Positions 55,401 through 64,000 of a DNA stretch of 64,000 nt are shown piece after piece. Under the pieces are notes generated by a model, which had not been told where the DNA came from, made no database searches, and saw nothing but the letters and a program-made list of their open reading frames with translations. The first letter of the stretch is position 1, and every line of letters starts with the position of its first letter. This DNA comes from Alphaproteobacteria bacterium (GTDB lineage Bacteria > Pseudomonadota > Alphaproteobacteria > JAJFFI01). A program made the translations under genes and the position numbers. Location: positions 1 through 64,000 of the forward strand of contig JASJBI010000001.1 of NCBI GenBank assembly GCA_030066595.1, given 5' to 3'.

Positions 55401-55857
55401 GCGTGCGCGCGACCGCGGTTTTCAGAGCGAGCTGATATCGGAGTTCGATCCGAACATCGGCCAGGTCACGATCGTGCCCCAGGACATCACCCGCGTCCTG
55501 GTCAACATGGTCAGCAACGCCTTCTATGCCACCAAACAACGCCGGGCGGCGACGCCCGCGGACGGCTACGCGCCCGAGGTCCGAATCGCGACGCGCGCGC
55601 TCGACGATGGGGTCGAGATCAAGGTTCGGGACAACGGCACCGGCATGTCCGACGACGTCCGGGAACAGCTCTTCACGCCGTTCTTCACGACCAAGGCCAC
55701 CGGCGAAGGAACCGGCCTGGGCCTGTCGATCTGCTACGACATCGTGGTACAGAACCACGGCGGGCGTCTGGACGTCGACAGCCGGGAGAGCGAGTTCACG
55801 GAATTCACCATCCGGCTGCCGCGGGAGGCCGGACCGGAGCAGGGGGCGAGCGCATGA
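52432..55857 (+). CDS. Multi-PAS/GAF sensor histidine kinase
   Basis: A 1141-residue cytoplasmic kinase with no membrane segments. Order: PAS1 (about 52-165), PAS2 (about 175-290), GAF (about 305-475), PAS3 (about 483-590), PAS4 (about 600-715), PAS5 (about 722-850), coiled-coil, HisKA and HATPase. The phospho-acceptor is His889 in [23 protein letters not shown]-lid motifs are [13 protein letters not shown] (N box), [10 protein letters not shown] (G1) and [15 protein letters not shown] (G2). It probably integrates several internal signals. The stop overlaps the start of the receiver gene, giving a translationally coupled operon. Confidence 0.94.
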   Translation: MPNLQAGDSSYARFTKAQLVERVCELERRLGEVEEGASASRNPETDRGSDLPSLNLILEHLDQGVAVFDADLDCIAMNRTVREIYGLPADRTTRRDNFADIIRYMAERGEYGAVDVEEEVRARVELAQRFEPQVLELTRPNGTVMELRRNPLPGGGFVTAYNDITERKVSESALLDSQKLLATVVDHVPAVVFLRDLDGRFLGINRTYEEVYGVSEDDVRGKTLHDVFPKAQAEAYAAHDREVIEQGQPIEKEWRIEHGGEEHVYASVVFPIADSSGAPVAVGGIELDLSERQRAQAADEAKSKLIELLSRTAAHANRARSVEDALRDCLADVCGYTGWPIGHVYVPATDGSERLVSSKIWHLADPGRFATFRDITEKTSFAPGVGLPGRVWRSGEPAWIVDVSKDANFPRAKYADDIGVRAGFATPVLVGPDLVAVLEFYAEEAFEPDQALLQMLDQIGSQLAQVVERERSAKELRESEARFRDILDSSLVGVGISSAVDQRVLFANARFREMYRVGDRELTGSHGRDFYARPSDRDAILERFKKDGLVQDAEVEMKRADGTTFWALLTVLPTEFQGEPARLIWNYDIDARKKAESRFSALLESAPDATVIVNRSGEIVLINQQTERLFGFDAEELVGRPVEVLLPERYRERHPDHRNGFFENPRVRPMGVGLELYGQAKDGREFPIEISLSPIETEEGTLVASAIRDVTERKKAEVELQQTKDRLDLALEGSGDGLWDWDMTSDYLYMDERWARMLGYELDELENHIGTWERLINPEDKPGVEAEVQRMIAADSPFYAHEARLKSKSGDWVWVLSRGKVLERDENGDPVRMIGTHTDITERKQAEAELRVAKEKAETALGELRSAQQQLVQSEKMASLGQLTAGIAHEIKNPLNFVNNFAETSVELLEELKQEVGAAVDTLDDAARDEVEDIFRMLGKDLGTIAHHGQRADSIVKNMLMHSRGKSSDRLPTDLNALVEEAMNLAYHGERARDRGFQSELISEFDPNIGQVTIVPQDITRVLVNMVSNAFYATKQRRAATPADGYAPEVRIATRALDDGVEIKVRDNGTGMSDDVREQLFTPFFTTKATGEGTGLGLSICYDIVVQNHGGRLDVDSRESEFTEFTIRLPREAGPEQGASA

Positions 55858-56252
55858 CGGTCAGTGTATTGGTCGTGGACGATGAGACGGACGTGGCCGA
55901 GCTGTTCCGCCGGCGGTTTCGGCGCGAGCTCAAGGACGGCAGCTACGTCCTCCATTTCGCCGCATCCGGCGAAGAGGCCTTGGCCATGCTCGATACGGAC
56001 GTTCAGCCCGAACTCTTGCTGATCCTTTCGGACATAAACATGCCCGGCATGACCGGCCTGGAGCTGCTCAAGCGGGTCAAGGAAATGATGCCTGATATGC
56101 CGGTCGCCATGGTGACCGCCTATGGCGACGACGAAAACCGCAGTGCCGCGAACGCGTATGGGGCGGCCGAATTCATCACCAAGCCGATCGACTTTGGCGA
56201 GCTGAAACAGAAGGTCGCGGAGTTGACCGCGGCGCCACGGGGGCGCACATGA
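55854..56252 (+). CDS. Single-domain response regulator (receiver)
   Basis: A 132-residue CheY-like receiver. Acidic pocket residues are in LVVDDETD, the phospho-acceptor is Asp60 in [18 protein letters not shown], with Thr88 in [12 protein letters not shown] and Lys110 in [13 protein letters not shown]. There is no output domain. It overlaps the kinase stop by four bases and its own stop overlaps the next gene by four, so it probably relays phosphate between the kinase and the downstream receiver-cyclase. Confidence 0.94.
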   Translation: MTVSVLVVDDETDVAELFRRRFRRELKDGSYVLHFAASGEEALAMLDTDVQPELLLILSDINMPGMTGLELLKRVKEMMPDMPVAMVTAYGDDENRSAANAYGAAEFITKPIDFGELKQKVAELTAAPRGRT

Positions 56253-57346
56253 CGGCGAAAATCCTCGTGGTCGACGACGAGGTCGATCTGCAGGAGCTGA
56301 TCAAGCGTAAGTTCCGGCGCGAGATCAGGACGGGCGAGTTCGATTTTCGCTTCGCGGAGAGCGGCGCCGAGGCGCTCAAGATCCTGCAGAACGGCAGCGA
56401 CATCGATCTCGTCCTGAGCGACATCAACATGCCGGGCATGAGCGGGCTCGAGCTGCTGCATCATCTCGGCGAATACGACACGCAGCTCAAGACCGTGATG
56501 GTCTCGGCTTACGGCGACATGGACAACATCCGCGAGGCCATGAACGCTGGCGCCTTTGACTTCGTCACCAAGCCGATCGATTTCGGCGACCTGTTGATCA
56601 CCATCAAGAAGACCCTCGACGAGCTTGACGTGCTCAAGGAGGCGTTCCGCCTGCGCGCCGAAGCCGAGGCGCAGCGGACCAATCTCGCCCGCTACTTCCC
56701 GCCGAACCTGGTCGAGACGCTGGCCGGGCTCGACGATCCGTTCGGCGAGCCTCGGGAGCAGCCGGTCGCCGTCATGTTCGTCGATATCGTCGGTTTCACG
56801 GCACTCGCGGCGACCCTCCCGGCGAAGGAGGTGTTCCGGCTGTTGCGGGAGTTCCACTCCCGCATGGCACAAGCGGTGTTTGCGGCGCACGGCACCTTGG
56901 ACAAGTTCATCGGCGACGGGCTGATGGCGACATTCGGCACCCCGACAACGGGCGATCGAGACGCCACCAACGCATTGCGCTGCGCGTTCGCCATGATCGA
57001 CGCCGTCGAGGAGGTCAATGCGGACCGGCGCGGCGGCGGCAAGGCGGAGGTGAGTCTCGGAATCGGACTGCACTACGGCCCCGTGATGCTGGGCAACATC
57101 GGCGACGCCCGGCGGCTCGAATTCGCGGTGCTCGGCGAGACCGTGAACATCGCCAGCCGTCTCGAGGGTCTCACCCGCCCTCTTGGCGCGACCATCGTCA
57201 TCAGCGAGGCCATGGTCGAGGCCGTCCGGGCGGAGACGCCGGAGAATGTCGCCGAACTGGACAAGTTCTCGAAGTGTGCCAAGCAGGCAATCCGCGGGCT
57301 CAAGGACGACATCCCGGTTTGGGCCTATCACCAAGAGACACGGTAA
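56249..57346 (+). CDS. Receiver domain fused to class III adenylate/guanylate cyclase
   Basis: A 365-residue two-domain protein. Receiver: LVVDDEVD, Asp58 in [17 protein letters not shown] and Lys108 in DFVTKPIDFGDLL. A coiled-coil linker (about 120-150) leads into a cyclase domain (about 170-345): MFVDIVGFTALA (Asp179), LDKFIGDGLMATFG (Lys219 and Asp223) and EFAVLGETVNIASRLEGL (Asn300, Arg304). The residue that is normally Thr or Asp for purine contact is Ala293. Phosphorylation should alter cyclic-nucleotide production. It overlaps the upstream receiver gene (ATGA). Confidence 0.94.
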   Translation: MTAKILVVDDEVDLQELIKRKFRREIRTGEFDFRFAESGAEALKILQNGSDIDLVLSDINMPGMSGLELLHHLGEYDTQLKTVMVSAYGDMDNIREAMNAGAFDFVTKPIDFGDLLITIKKTLDELDVLKEAFRLRAEAEAQRTNLARYFPPNLVETLAGLDDPFGEPREQPVAVMFVDIVGFTALAATLPAKEVFRLLREFHSRMAQAVFAAHGTLDKFIGDGLMATFGTPTTGDRDATNALRCAFAMIDAVEEVNADRRGGGKAEVSLGIGLHYGPVMLGNIGDARRLEFAVLGETVNIASRLEGLTRPLGATIVISEAMVEAVRAETPENVAELDKFSKCAKQAIRGLKDDIPVWAYHQETR

Positions 57347-57425
57347 GAGCGGCCGGCGGACCGAACGGGTTCGGCCCGACTACATTCCTTGGGCCCTTGA
57401 CTGACCTTGACTAACCGGTCTTGCT

Positions 57426-57461
57426 AGAGCCTTGTCCGTCCATATGACCGGACAGGGCTCT
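57426..57461. repeat. Solo palindrome related to the MITE terminal repeat
   Basis: AGAGCCTTGTCCG (57426-57438) and CGGACAGGGCTCT (57449-57461) are inverted copies with one mismatch and a ten-base loop. Read on the minus strand, AGAGC, seven bases, GGTCATATGGA matches the left end of the element at 20676 with identical spacing. It follows the receiver-cyclase stop by 79 bases and could also act as a weak terminator or mRNA hairpin. Confidence 0.65.
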
Positions 57462-57510
57462 GGTGTGTCCGGGGCGGATGCCAACCTCGATGGGCGGAGG
57501 CAGCAGGGAA

Positions 57511-58728
57511 ATGGGAGTTCGGGACGGGGCAAAATCGGCCGGCTTTCTGGGACATCGGCACCGAATATCGGACCGCGGACAGCCCGCGTTGGTCCAGACG
57601 TGGTCTCCGGCGCGCTGCGCTCGCCACATCCTGGGTCTTGCGATGATCGTGTCGCTGGTCGCCGCCTGTGGGGAGGAAGAGCAAATCGTCGAGGAGATCC
57701 GGTCGATCAAGACCGTCACCGTCGGAGAGGCGGAGGCCGGCCAACTGCGCCGGTTCTCGGGCATTGTGCGGGCCGTCGACCGGTCGGCGCTCAGCTTCGA
57801 AGTCCCGGGAAATGTCCTGATCGTCAATGTCGACATCGGCGCCAGGGTTAAGAAGGACCAGGTCCTCGCGGAGCTCGACAACGAGCCCTATGAGCTCGAG
57901 GTGGCCAAGGCCGAGGCCGAGCTGGTCACGGCGCGGGCCAAGGTGACGAAGCAGCGCGCGGACTACGAGCGCGAGAAGACCATCTTCGACCAGGGTGCGG
58001 GCAGCGAGCGGCGGCTAGATCAAGCGGAATTCTCTCTCAAAGAGGCAGAGGCCAGCGTGGACTTCGTCGTCTCCAAGCTCAACCTGGCCAAGCGTGATCT
58101 GCGCAAGACCGTGCTCTACGCCCCTTACGACGGCAGCATCGGTGTGCGCGAGGTCGAACCCTTCGTCGATGTGCGCCGCGGACAGAAGATATTCGAGATC
58201 GATGCCCAGGGGGAACAAGAGGTCGAGGTCGGCATTCCTGAGACCGTTGTCCAATTCCTGACCGTCGATATGTCGACGGTCGTCTCCTTTCCCACCCTGC
58301 CCGGAAAGACCGTCGAAGGCAGAGTCACCGAGGTCGGCACTCTCGCCGGCCGGGGCAACGCCTTTCCGATCAAGGTCAGGTTGCTCGATCCGCCGCCCCA
58401 GGTGCGTTCCGGCATGACGGCGGAAGTCACCTTCGAGCTCAAGGACGAGAGGCTTGGTGCCGGGTTCCCGATACCCGGTCATGCGCTCGTGCCGACGATT
58501 GAGGCAAACCGGGGATTCGTGTTCGTCTACCAGGCCGATACATCCATGGTGAAGAAAACCCCGGTCCAGTTCTTCGGCGTCAAAGACAACATGGTCATTA
58601 TCTCGGAGGGGATTGCGCCGGGCGACATCGTAGCCGTGGCGGGGGTGAGCTTTCTGAGCGACGGCATGAAGGTCAAACTCATGGCCAAGGCCGAGAAACC
58701 GAAGCCCGAAACGCTTGCCGTCGAGTGA
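57511..58728 (+). CDS. RND efflux periplasmic adaptor lipoprotein (membrane fusion protein)
   Basis: A 405-residue HlyD/AcrA-type adaptor. The lipobox LVAAC ends a long signal region, so it is a lipoprotein in the periplasm. Lipoyl and hairpin segments follow (VPGNVLIVNVDIGARVKKDQVLAELD, then a coiled-coil at LEVAKAEAELVTARAKVTKQ), with beta-barrel sequences such as VSFPTLPGKTVEGRVTEV. It joins the RND pump encoded 18 bases downstream to an outer-membrane channel gene not found here. ATG 57511 has AGCAGGGA upstream; the first Met residues of the frame are not a signal. Confidence 0.9.
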   Translation: MGVRDGAKSAGFLGHRHRISDRGQPALVQTWSPARCARHILGLAMIVSLVAACGEEEQIVEEIRSIKTVTVGEAEAGQLRRFSGIVRAVDRSALSFEVPGNVLIVNVDIGARVKKDQVLAELDNEPYELEVAKAEAELVTARAKVTKQRADYEREKTIFDQGAGSERRLDQAEFSLKEAEASVDFVVSKLNLAKRDLRKTVLYAPYDGSIGVREVEPFVDVRRGQKIFEIDAQGEQEVEVGIPETVVQFLTVDMSTVVSFPTLPGKTVEGRVTEVGTLAGRGNAFPIKVRLLDPPPQVRSGMTAEVTFELKDERLGAGFPIPGHALVPTIEANRGFVFVYQADTSMVKKTPVQFFGVKDNMVIISEGIAPGDIVAVAGVSFLSDGMKVKLMAKAEKPKPETLAVE

Positions 58729-58746
58729 GGCGAGGGGGCGCCAACG

Positions 58747-61700
58747 ATGATTACCAGTTTTGCGCTGAACAACTCCCGCACGGTCATCTTCTCGATGATC
58801 CTCATGCTGCTGTTCGGCGCCGTCCTCATGGCCACCCAGCCGCGTCTGGAAGACCCGTTCATCACCATTCGCGAGGCCGTCATCACCACCAAGTTCCCCG
58901 GCATGGCCCCGGAACGGATCGAGCGCCTCATTACCAGACGGATCGAAGAACAGGCGCGGACCATGAGCGAGCTGGACGATATCTGGTCCACCTCCAAGCG
59001 CGGCGAGTCCATCGTTCACTTCGAGGTCGCGGACGAGGTGCCCTCGACGGAACTCATGGCCACATGGAAGAGACTGCGCAACAAGCTCCACGACATCGCG
59101 CCGACCCTGCCCGAAGGTACCATCGGGCCGATCATCAACGACGAGTTCGGCGATACGGCCGTCGCGACCGTGGCGCTGTGGAGCGACGGCTTTTCCATGG
59201 CCGAGATGCGGGAAGCGGCCCGCGCCGCCAGGGAACGCCTGGGCACCATGAAGGGGATCAAGAAGATCGACCTCTACGGGATCCAGGACGAGCGGATCTA
59301 TCTCGACATCGTCAACGCCAAGATGGCCCAGTTCGGCATCGGCATCCGCGCCATCGCCGATACCTTGAAGGCGCAGAACATCGTTCTCCCGGCCGGGCGG
59401 CTCGACGTCGAAGGGACCGAGGTGATCGTCGATCCCACCGGGAACTTCGATCAGATCTCGGAGATCGAGACGCTGCTGATCCCGGTTCCGGGCACCCAGA
59501 AGACGGTTCCCTTGCAGGACCTTGCCACCATCCGGCGGGCCTACGTGGATCCGCCCGATAAACCGGCCTACTTCAACGGCCGGCCGGCCATCATTCTCAG
59601 CGTTATTCTGACCCAGGGCGTCAACGCCGTCGATTTCGGCCGGCGCCTCACCCGGAAGCTCGAGGAAATCGAGCGGTCGCTGCCCCTTGGCTATGTCCTG
59701 GACTACGCCACCTACCAGCCCGACCTGATCCAGAAGGCGGTCATGGGGGCCGTCAGCAACGTGGTCCAGACCTTGGTCATCGTGCTGGTCGTGGTGATGA
59801 TCTTCCTCGGCGTGCGCACCGGCCTGATCGTCGGCTCCTTCGTGCCGCTGGTGATGCTGATGGGCCTGGTGGTCATGGGTCTGATGGGCATCGAGCTGCA
59901 GCGCATCTCAATCGCCTCGATGATCATTGCGCTCGGCATGCTGGTCGACAACGGGATCGTCGTCGCCGAGGATATCCGGACCCGGATGCAGCTCGGCGCC
60001 TCCCCAACGGATGCGGCGAAAGCGGCCGGCGACTCGCTCTCCTTGCCCTTGCTGACGAGCACCTTGACCACCGTCCTCGCCTTTGCGCCGATGTTCCTGA
60101 TGATCGGCCAGACCGGCGATTACGTCCTCTCGTTGGGCCAGGTGGTGACGATCCTGCTGCTGTCCTCGTGGTTTCTCTCCATGTACCTGACGACCAGCTC
60201 CTGCAGCTGGTTCATGAAGGTCAAGCCAGTGACCGCCTCGCAGGAAGGCGACGCCGCCGATCCCTACCAGGGAAAGTTCTACCGCGCCTACCGCGGTTTC
60301 CTGGAGGCGACCCTGCGGATGCGTATTGTGGTCATCGGCGTGACCTTTGGCGCGATGACGCTCGCCGTCTACGGCTTCACCTTCGTCCCCAAGGTGTTCT
60401 TCCCACCCGGAGACCGGAACCAGTTTCTGGCCTATCTGGATTTTCCGGCCGGAACCCGGATCGACCGCACCGCGGCGGCGGTTGAGGAAATCAGCGCCTG
60501 GCTGCAGGACAAGTCGGTCAACCCGGAGATCACCGGTACGGTCGCCTATGTCGGCAGCGGCGGTCCCCGGTTCTTCCTGTCCCTGGCGCCCGACGATCCT
60601 GACCCGCACACGGCCTTCATCATTATCAACACCGAGAGCGACAAGCAGGTGCCCACCCTGGTGCGGCGGGTGCGCGACTACCTGTTGGCCAATCAGCCCA
60701 ATGTGCGGGGCCGGGTCAAGGCTATGTGGTTGGGCGCCAGCGAAACCGGGCTGGTCGAGTTCCGCCTGAGCGGTCCCGACGGCGCGGTCCTGTGGCGCCA
60801 GGCGGAACAGCTCATGGACGCGATGCGCGCCGTTCCGGGAACCATCGATATTCGGCAGGACTGGAACAATCTCGTGTTCAGGCTGGTGGTCGAGGTCGAC
60901 CAAGCCCGGGCGCGCCGGGCCGGGCTCACCTCGCAGGAGGTCGCCGACTCCCTCGACGCCTTCATCGACGGTGCGACCACGACGGAGTATCGGGCCGGCG
61001 ACACGGTCTTCCCGGTCGTCATCCGGGGCGTCGAACGGGAGCGCGAGAACGTCGTCGCAATCCCGGGTCTCGGCGTCTACTCACAGAACACGCAAAACAA
61101 CGTGCCCTTGTCTCAGATCGCCAATCTCTATGGCTTGGGCGAGGTCAACCAGATCCATCGCTACAATCAGGAGCGGACCATAAAGGTCAGCGCCAAGCAC
61201 CAGACGCTGCCGGCAGGCGAGCTGGTCGCGCGGCTGATGCCGACCCTGGAGGAGATGGAGTTCCCCCCCGGCCACTACTGGGAAATGGGCGGCGAACTCG
61301 AGAAATCGGCCGAAGCACAGGAAAAGCTTAGGCAGTGGTTTCCGCCATGCTTCATGCTGATCATCGCGCTCTTGATCTGGCAGTTCAATTCCTTCCGCCG
61401 GGCCGGCATCATTCTGATCACCATTCCCCTGATCCTGATCGGCGCGGTCGTCGGCATGCTCGTCATGCGGGCCGACTTCGGGTTCATGGTGATCCTCGGC
61501 CTGTTGAGCCTGGCCGGGGTGATCATCAACAACGGCATCGTCTTGATCGACAAGATCGAGACCAATCGATCCCAGGGTGACAACGACTACGACGCCGTGG
61601 TCTCGGCGGCGATCTCCCGGCTGCGGCCGATCCTGATGTCCGTGACCACCACGGTGCTCGGGCTCTTGCCCCTGATCATCTCGCAGGATCCCCTGTTCTA

Positions 61701-61842
61701 CGGTCTCGCCAGCGTGATGGCCTGGGGCCTGGCGGTCGGCACGGTGTTCACCTTGATCCTGGTCCCGACTCTCTACACCCTGTTCATGGGGGTGCAGATT
61801 CCAGGCAGGACAGCGACACCCTTGGCGGCGGCGACGGCCTGA
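58747..61842 (+). CDS. RND efflux pump inner-membrane transporter
   Basis: A 1031-residue proton-driven exporter of the AcrB/HAE1 superfamily, with 12 membrane helices and two large periplasmic loops. The helix-4 motif is ALGMLVDNGIVVAEDIRTR, where the second of the classic paired aspartates is Asn and only the first is kept; this is a normal variant in several subfamilies. GVIINNGIVLIDKIETN is the corresponding helix-10 block. It begins with NNSRTVIFSMILMLLFGAVL. Substrates are unknown. It is cotranscribed with the adaptor gene. Confidence 0.94.
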   Translation: MITSFALNNSRTVIFSMILMLLFGAVLMATQPRLEDPFITIREAVITTKFPGMAPERIERLITRRIEEQARTMSELDDIWSTSKRGESIVHFEVADEVPSTELMATWKRLRNKLHDIAPTLPEGTIGPIINDEFGDTAVATVALWSDGFSMAEMREAARAARERLGTMKGIKKIDLYGIQDERIYLDIVNAKMAQFGIGIRAIADTLKAQNIVLPAGRLDVEGTEVIVDPTGNFDQISEIETLLIPVPGTQKTVPLQDLATIRRAYVDPPDKPAYFNGRPAIILSVILTQGVNAVDFGRRLTRKLEEIERSLPLGYVLDYATYQPDLIQKAVMGAVSNVVQTLVIVLVVVMIFLGVRTGLIVGSFVPLVMLMGLVVMGLMGIELQRISIASMIIALGMLVDNGIVVAEDIRTRMQLGASPTDAAKAAGDSLSLPLLTSTLTTVLAFAPMFLMIGQTGDYVLSLGQVVTILLLSSWFLSMYLTTSSCSWFMKVKPVTASQEGDAADPYQGKFYRAYRGFLEATLRMRIVVIGVTFGAMTLAVYGFTFVPKVFFPPGDRNQFLAYLDFPAGTRIDRTAAAVEEISAWLQDKSVNPEITGTVAYVGSGGPRFFLSLAPDDPDPHTAFIIINTESDKQVPTLVRRVRDYLLANQPNVRGRVKAMWLGASETGLVEFRLSGPDGAVLWRQAEQLMDAMRAVPGTIDIRQDWNNLVFRLVVEVDQARARRAGLTSQEVADSLDAFIDGATTTEYRAGDTVFPVVIRGVERERENVVAIPGLGVYSQNTQNNVPLSQIANLYGLGEVNQIHRYNQERTIKVSAKHQTLPAGELVARLMPTLEEMEFPPGHYWEMGGELEKSAEAQEKLRQWFPPCFMLIIALLIWQFNSFRRAGIILITIPLILIGAVVGMLVMRADFGFMVILGLLSLAGVIINNGIVLIDKIETNRSQGDNDYDAVVSAAISRLRPILMSVTTTVLGLLPLIISQDPLFYGLASVMAWGLAVGTVFTLILVPTLYTLFMGVQIPGRTATPLAAATA

Positions 61843-61928
61843 GCGCGGGCCGGGGCACGGGCGAGGTCTAGGCTTGGAGTGCCGCCTGGGCTACGCTGGG
61901 TTGTACCGACGGCCACAGGTAGGACCCG

Positions 61929-64000
61929 ATGATCAAACGCATCGTGATTGGGCTCGCGGCTTTGATCGTGCTGGCGGTGGCAGCGGTCCTGGTTTTTCCG
62001 AGCCTGCTTCCTCTGGACGCCTACAAGGCGGAGATTGCCCGTCAGGTCAAACAGGCCACGGGTCGCGATTTCGCCATCAAGGGCGATGTGCGCCTGACCC
62101 TGATCCCCCGCTTCGAGCTCGAAGCACGAGACGTCACCTTCGCCAACGCCCCGGGCGCAACCGAGCCGCTGATGGCGCGCCTGGACGAGCTCGAGCTGCG
62201 CATGAAGCTTCTGCCGCTGCTGTTCGGCCGCCTCGAAGTCGACCGCTTCGTCCTGGTGCAGCCGGTTATCAACCTGGAGATCGACGCGGCGGGCAAACCC
62301 AACTGGGATCTGCCGATCGCGATGACCGGGCGAGACGAGGCGGCAACGGATACGGCCGGCACGACCTTTGAGCTCGACATCCTGAAGCTCGCGGACATCC
62401 GGTTGCAGGACGGGTCCATCACGCTCCGCAATCAGCAGACCAACCGCGCCGCCGAGATCAAGGGCGTGAACATCCTGTTCCAGCTCCCGGAAGGCGAGGC
62501 CATGGCCCGGCAGGACGGCGAGGCACCGGCGCCGAAGCAGGCGGAGCCGGAAGAGGAGCGGCCCATCGCCGCGCTCATGGACATCCCGATTTTGCCCTCG
62601 GGTCTGCGTCTGCGGGACGCCCTGCTCGAAGTCGGCATCGCCAGCGTTTCGGGAGACAAGCTGAATGTTCGGGACTTCTCGTTCCGCGGCGAGGTCAAGG
62701 AAGGCCGCGTGGCCGAATCACCTCTCTCCGTTACCGTCGGGGGAACCGCGTTCACGGGAGTCGTGGCGCTGGACCTGCGCGAGCAGACGCCGATCGGCGA
62801 GTTTCGGCTCGCGACCGAGAAAGCGGATATCGGCGAGCTCCTCGCCTGGCTCGACATCTTGGGCAAAGCCGAGTCTAGCATCGAAAGGAGCACGTTGAAG
62901 ATCACGACCCAGGGATCGACCCTGCGGCAGATGATGCGGGTGTCCGCGCTCGCGGTGTCGTTTGAAGGCGGACGCTTCAAGATCCCGGATCCCGGCACCG
63001 GCGGGACCCTCGACGTCACGGGCGTGGATCTCACGTTGGATTCACCGGGGACCGGCTCAGGCGACATGCTGGATCTCAAGGCGCAGGCGCGCCCCGTCGA
63101 GGCCGCGGCGCCGACGCAGCAAGCGAGTCTGATGGACATGCGTTTGCTGCCATCGAAGACCCATCTGCGGGATACGCGCCTCGATGTCCGCATCGCCCGG
63201 GCCGAGGCCGTGGATTTCGACGTGCGGGATTTCTCTTTCCGCGGCGAGATCAATGACGGCCGCGTGGCCGAGTCGCCGCTCGCGGTCACGGTCGGCGAGA
63301 CGGCGTTCACGGGCACCGTCGCCCTGGACCTTCGCGGCGACGAACCCAAGGGCGAGTTTCGGCTCGAGTCCGGGAAGATCGACATCGGCAAGCTGCTCGA
63401 TCGGCTCGAGATTGCAAAGGGTGTCGACTCGGCGGTGGAGAAAGGCACGCTGACCCTCGAGACCACCGGCGCGACGCCGCGTCAAATGGTCAACGGGTTG
63501 GCGATCGGTGCCGCGCTCGAAGGCGGGCACATCGTCCTCACGGGTGCTCAGCCAGGGGGGCAAGTCAGGGTCGCAGTCGAGACGATGACTGCGGAGGAAA
63601 AGCCGGACCAGCCTTTCACGCTGGTCGTCAACGGCAGCATCGACAAGATCCCCGTCGAGATCCGCACCGAGACGGACCGGCTGCTCGGCTTCGTCAACCG
63701 TCCCGAAAAGCTGTCCTTCAAGACCGACATCAAGGCGGTCGGCGCGGACCTCGCCTTCCGCGGCAGCACGGCGCTGCCGCTTGACCGCGGGCAGGCCGAG
63801 TTGACGACCTCGCTGAAAGGCCAGAGCCTGGCGAGCCTCTCCCCGCTGGTCGATATCGACTTGCCGCCCTTGGGGCCCTATTCGCTCGACGCCAAGGTCA
63901 CCGCGACCCACAGCCGATACACCCTGTCCAAGCTCGACATCCGGTTCGGCGAAAGCGATCTCGGGGGCGCCGGCAGCCTGGACTTCAAGGGCGGCAAGCC
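61929..64000 (+). CDS. AsmA family protein, right end cut by the window
   Basis: At least 690 residues are visible and the gene continues. An N-terminal membrane anchor (MIKRIVIGLAALIVLAVAAV) is followed by the AsmA start: LPLDAYKAEIARQVKQATGRDF and ALEARDVTFANAP-like LEARDVTFANAPGATEPLMARLDELEL. AsmA-type proteins form periplasmic bridge-like beta structures implicated in phospholipid transport to the outer membrane. The middle contains a tandem duplication: the block beginning VRDFSFRGEVKEGRVAESPL at 62667 recurs as VRDFSFRGEINDGRVAESPL at 63222, exactly 185 codons later. It is 86 bases after the efflux pump gene. Confidence 0.9.
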   Translation, partial: MIKRIVIGLAALIVLAVAAVLVFPSLLPLDAYKAEIARQVKQATGRDFAIKGDVRLTLIPRFELEARDVTFANAPGATEPLMARLDELELRMKLLPLLFGRLEVDRFVLVQPVINLEIDAAGKPNWDLPIAMTGRDEAATDTAGTTFELDILKLADIRLQDGSITLRNQQTNRAAEIKGVNILFQLPEGEAMARQDGEAPAPKQAEPEEERPIAALMDIPILPSGLRLRDALLEVGIASVSGDKLNVRDFSFRGEVKEGRVAESPLSVTVGGTAFTGVVALDLREQTPIGEFRLATEKADIGELLAWLDILGKAESSIERSTLKITTQGSTLRQMMRVSALAVSFEGGRFKIPDPGTGGTLDVTGVDLTLDSPGTGSGDMLDLKAQARPVEAAAPTQQASLMDMRLLPSKTHLRDTRLDVRIARAEAVDFDVRDFSFRGEINDGRVAESPLAVTVGETAFTGTVALDLRGDEPKGEFRLESGKIDIGKLLDRLEIAKGVDSAVEKGTLTLETTGATPRQMVNGLAIGAALEGGHIVLTGAQPGGQVRVAVETMTAEEKPDQPFTLVVNGSIDKIPVEIRTETDRLLGFVNRPEKLSFKTDIKAVGADLAFRGSTALPLDRGQAELTTSLKGQSLASLSPLVDIDLPPLGPYSLDAKVTATHSRYTLSKLDIRFGESDLGGAGSLDFKGGK

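Noticed and set aside
52312-55758. Very long open frame (over 1100 codons) on the minus strand
   Set aside because: It lies antisense to the PAS histidine kinase, which has clear domains. The frame is rich in His/Arg/Asp/Leu patterns that come from GC-rich codon bias and matches no family.

Overview
The window is GC-rich, densely coded DNA (roughly two thirds G+C by eye) from the chromosome of an alphaproteobacterium, most likely Rhodospirillales-like. The main clues are a MipZ-type ParA ATPase beside a J-domain protein, a run of SPOR-domain D,D-carboxypeptidase, phasin, ClpS and ClpA, a Tat-exported TRAP binding protein, many PAS/cyclase signalling proteins, and frequent ATGA/GTGA stop-start overlaps. 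I found no rRNA, tRNA, CRISPR array, intact insertion sequence or prophage.

Layout. 1-6.4 kb (minus strand): a nitrogen/carbon catabolic run of glutamine-synthetase-like ligase, aldehyde dehydrogenase, Fe-dependent alcohol dehydrogenase, leucine-type amino-acid dehydrogenase and a MarC membrane protein. Two REP-like inverted repeats flank the aldehyde dehydrogenase gene. 6.7-10.3 kb: universal stress protein, an orphan branched-chain-type ABC binding protein and an alanine/glycine:cation symporter. 10.3-15.4 kb: a LysR remnant, an AT-rich block, an orphan Flp pilin with an Ala-rich tail, a membrane histidine kinase, a sensor-HAMP-cyclase and a divergent HU-like protein with a clear terminator. 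15.5-20.6 kb (minus): an HBM-HAMP membrane sensor lacking a chemotaxis signalling tip, then a TRAP transporter (dctQ, dctM, dctP). 20.6-27.4 kb: a MITE-like element, a GlsB-type membrane protein overlapping a convergent sterol-desaturase-family gene, a divergent TetR regulator with a readable promoter/operator, then a GST, a chromene-carboxylate isomerase homologue, an acyl-CoA synthetase and a DUF3179 protein.

27.4-33.6 kb: a TPR protein fused to a PRMT9-like protein arginine methyltransferase (the most unusual gene here), a molybdopterin oxidoreductase, and mipZ / VWA / DnaJ-domain genes. 33.7-36.3 kb: AraC regulator divergent from a ketopantoate-reductase-family gene and a LysE exporter. 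36.6-41.8 kb: galU, ugd and a phosphohexomutase (sugar-nucleotide supply for surface polysaccharide), then a soluble chemoreceptor. 41.9-52 kb: gamma-glutamylcyclotransferase-like protein, D,D-carboxypeptidase, phasin, clpS-clpA, CoA-transferase, CDP-alcohol phosphatidyltransferase, a Sel1/TPR protein and a FemAB-like acyltransferase. 52.4-57.3 kb: a tightly coupled operon of a five-PAS/GAF histidine kinase, a stand-alone receiver and a receiver-nucleotide-cyclase, an apparent phosphorelay controlling cyclic-nucleotide synthesis. 57.5-64 kb: RND efflux adaptor and pump, then an AsmA-family protein that runs off the right edge.

All identifications come from reading translated sequence and motifs; no database search was run. 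Start sites were moved where a Shine-Dalgarno sequence or family alignment favoured another codon.
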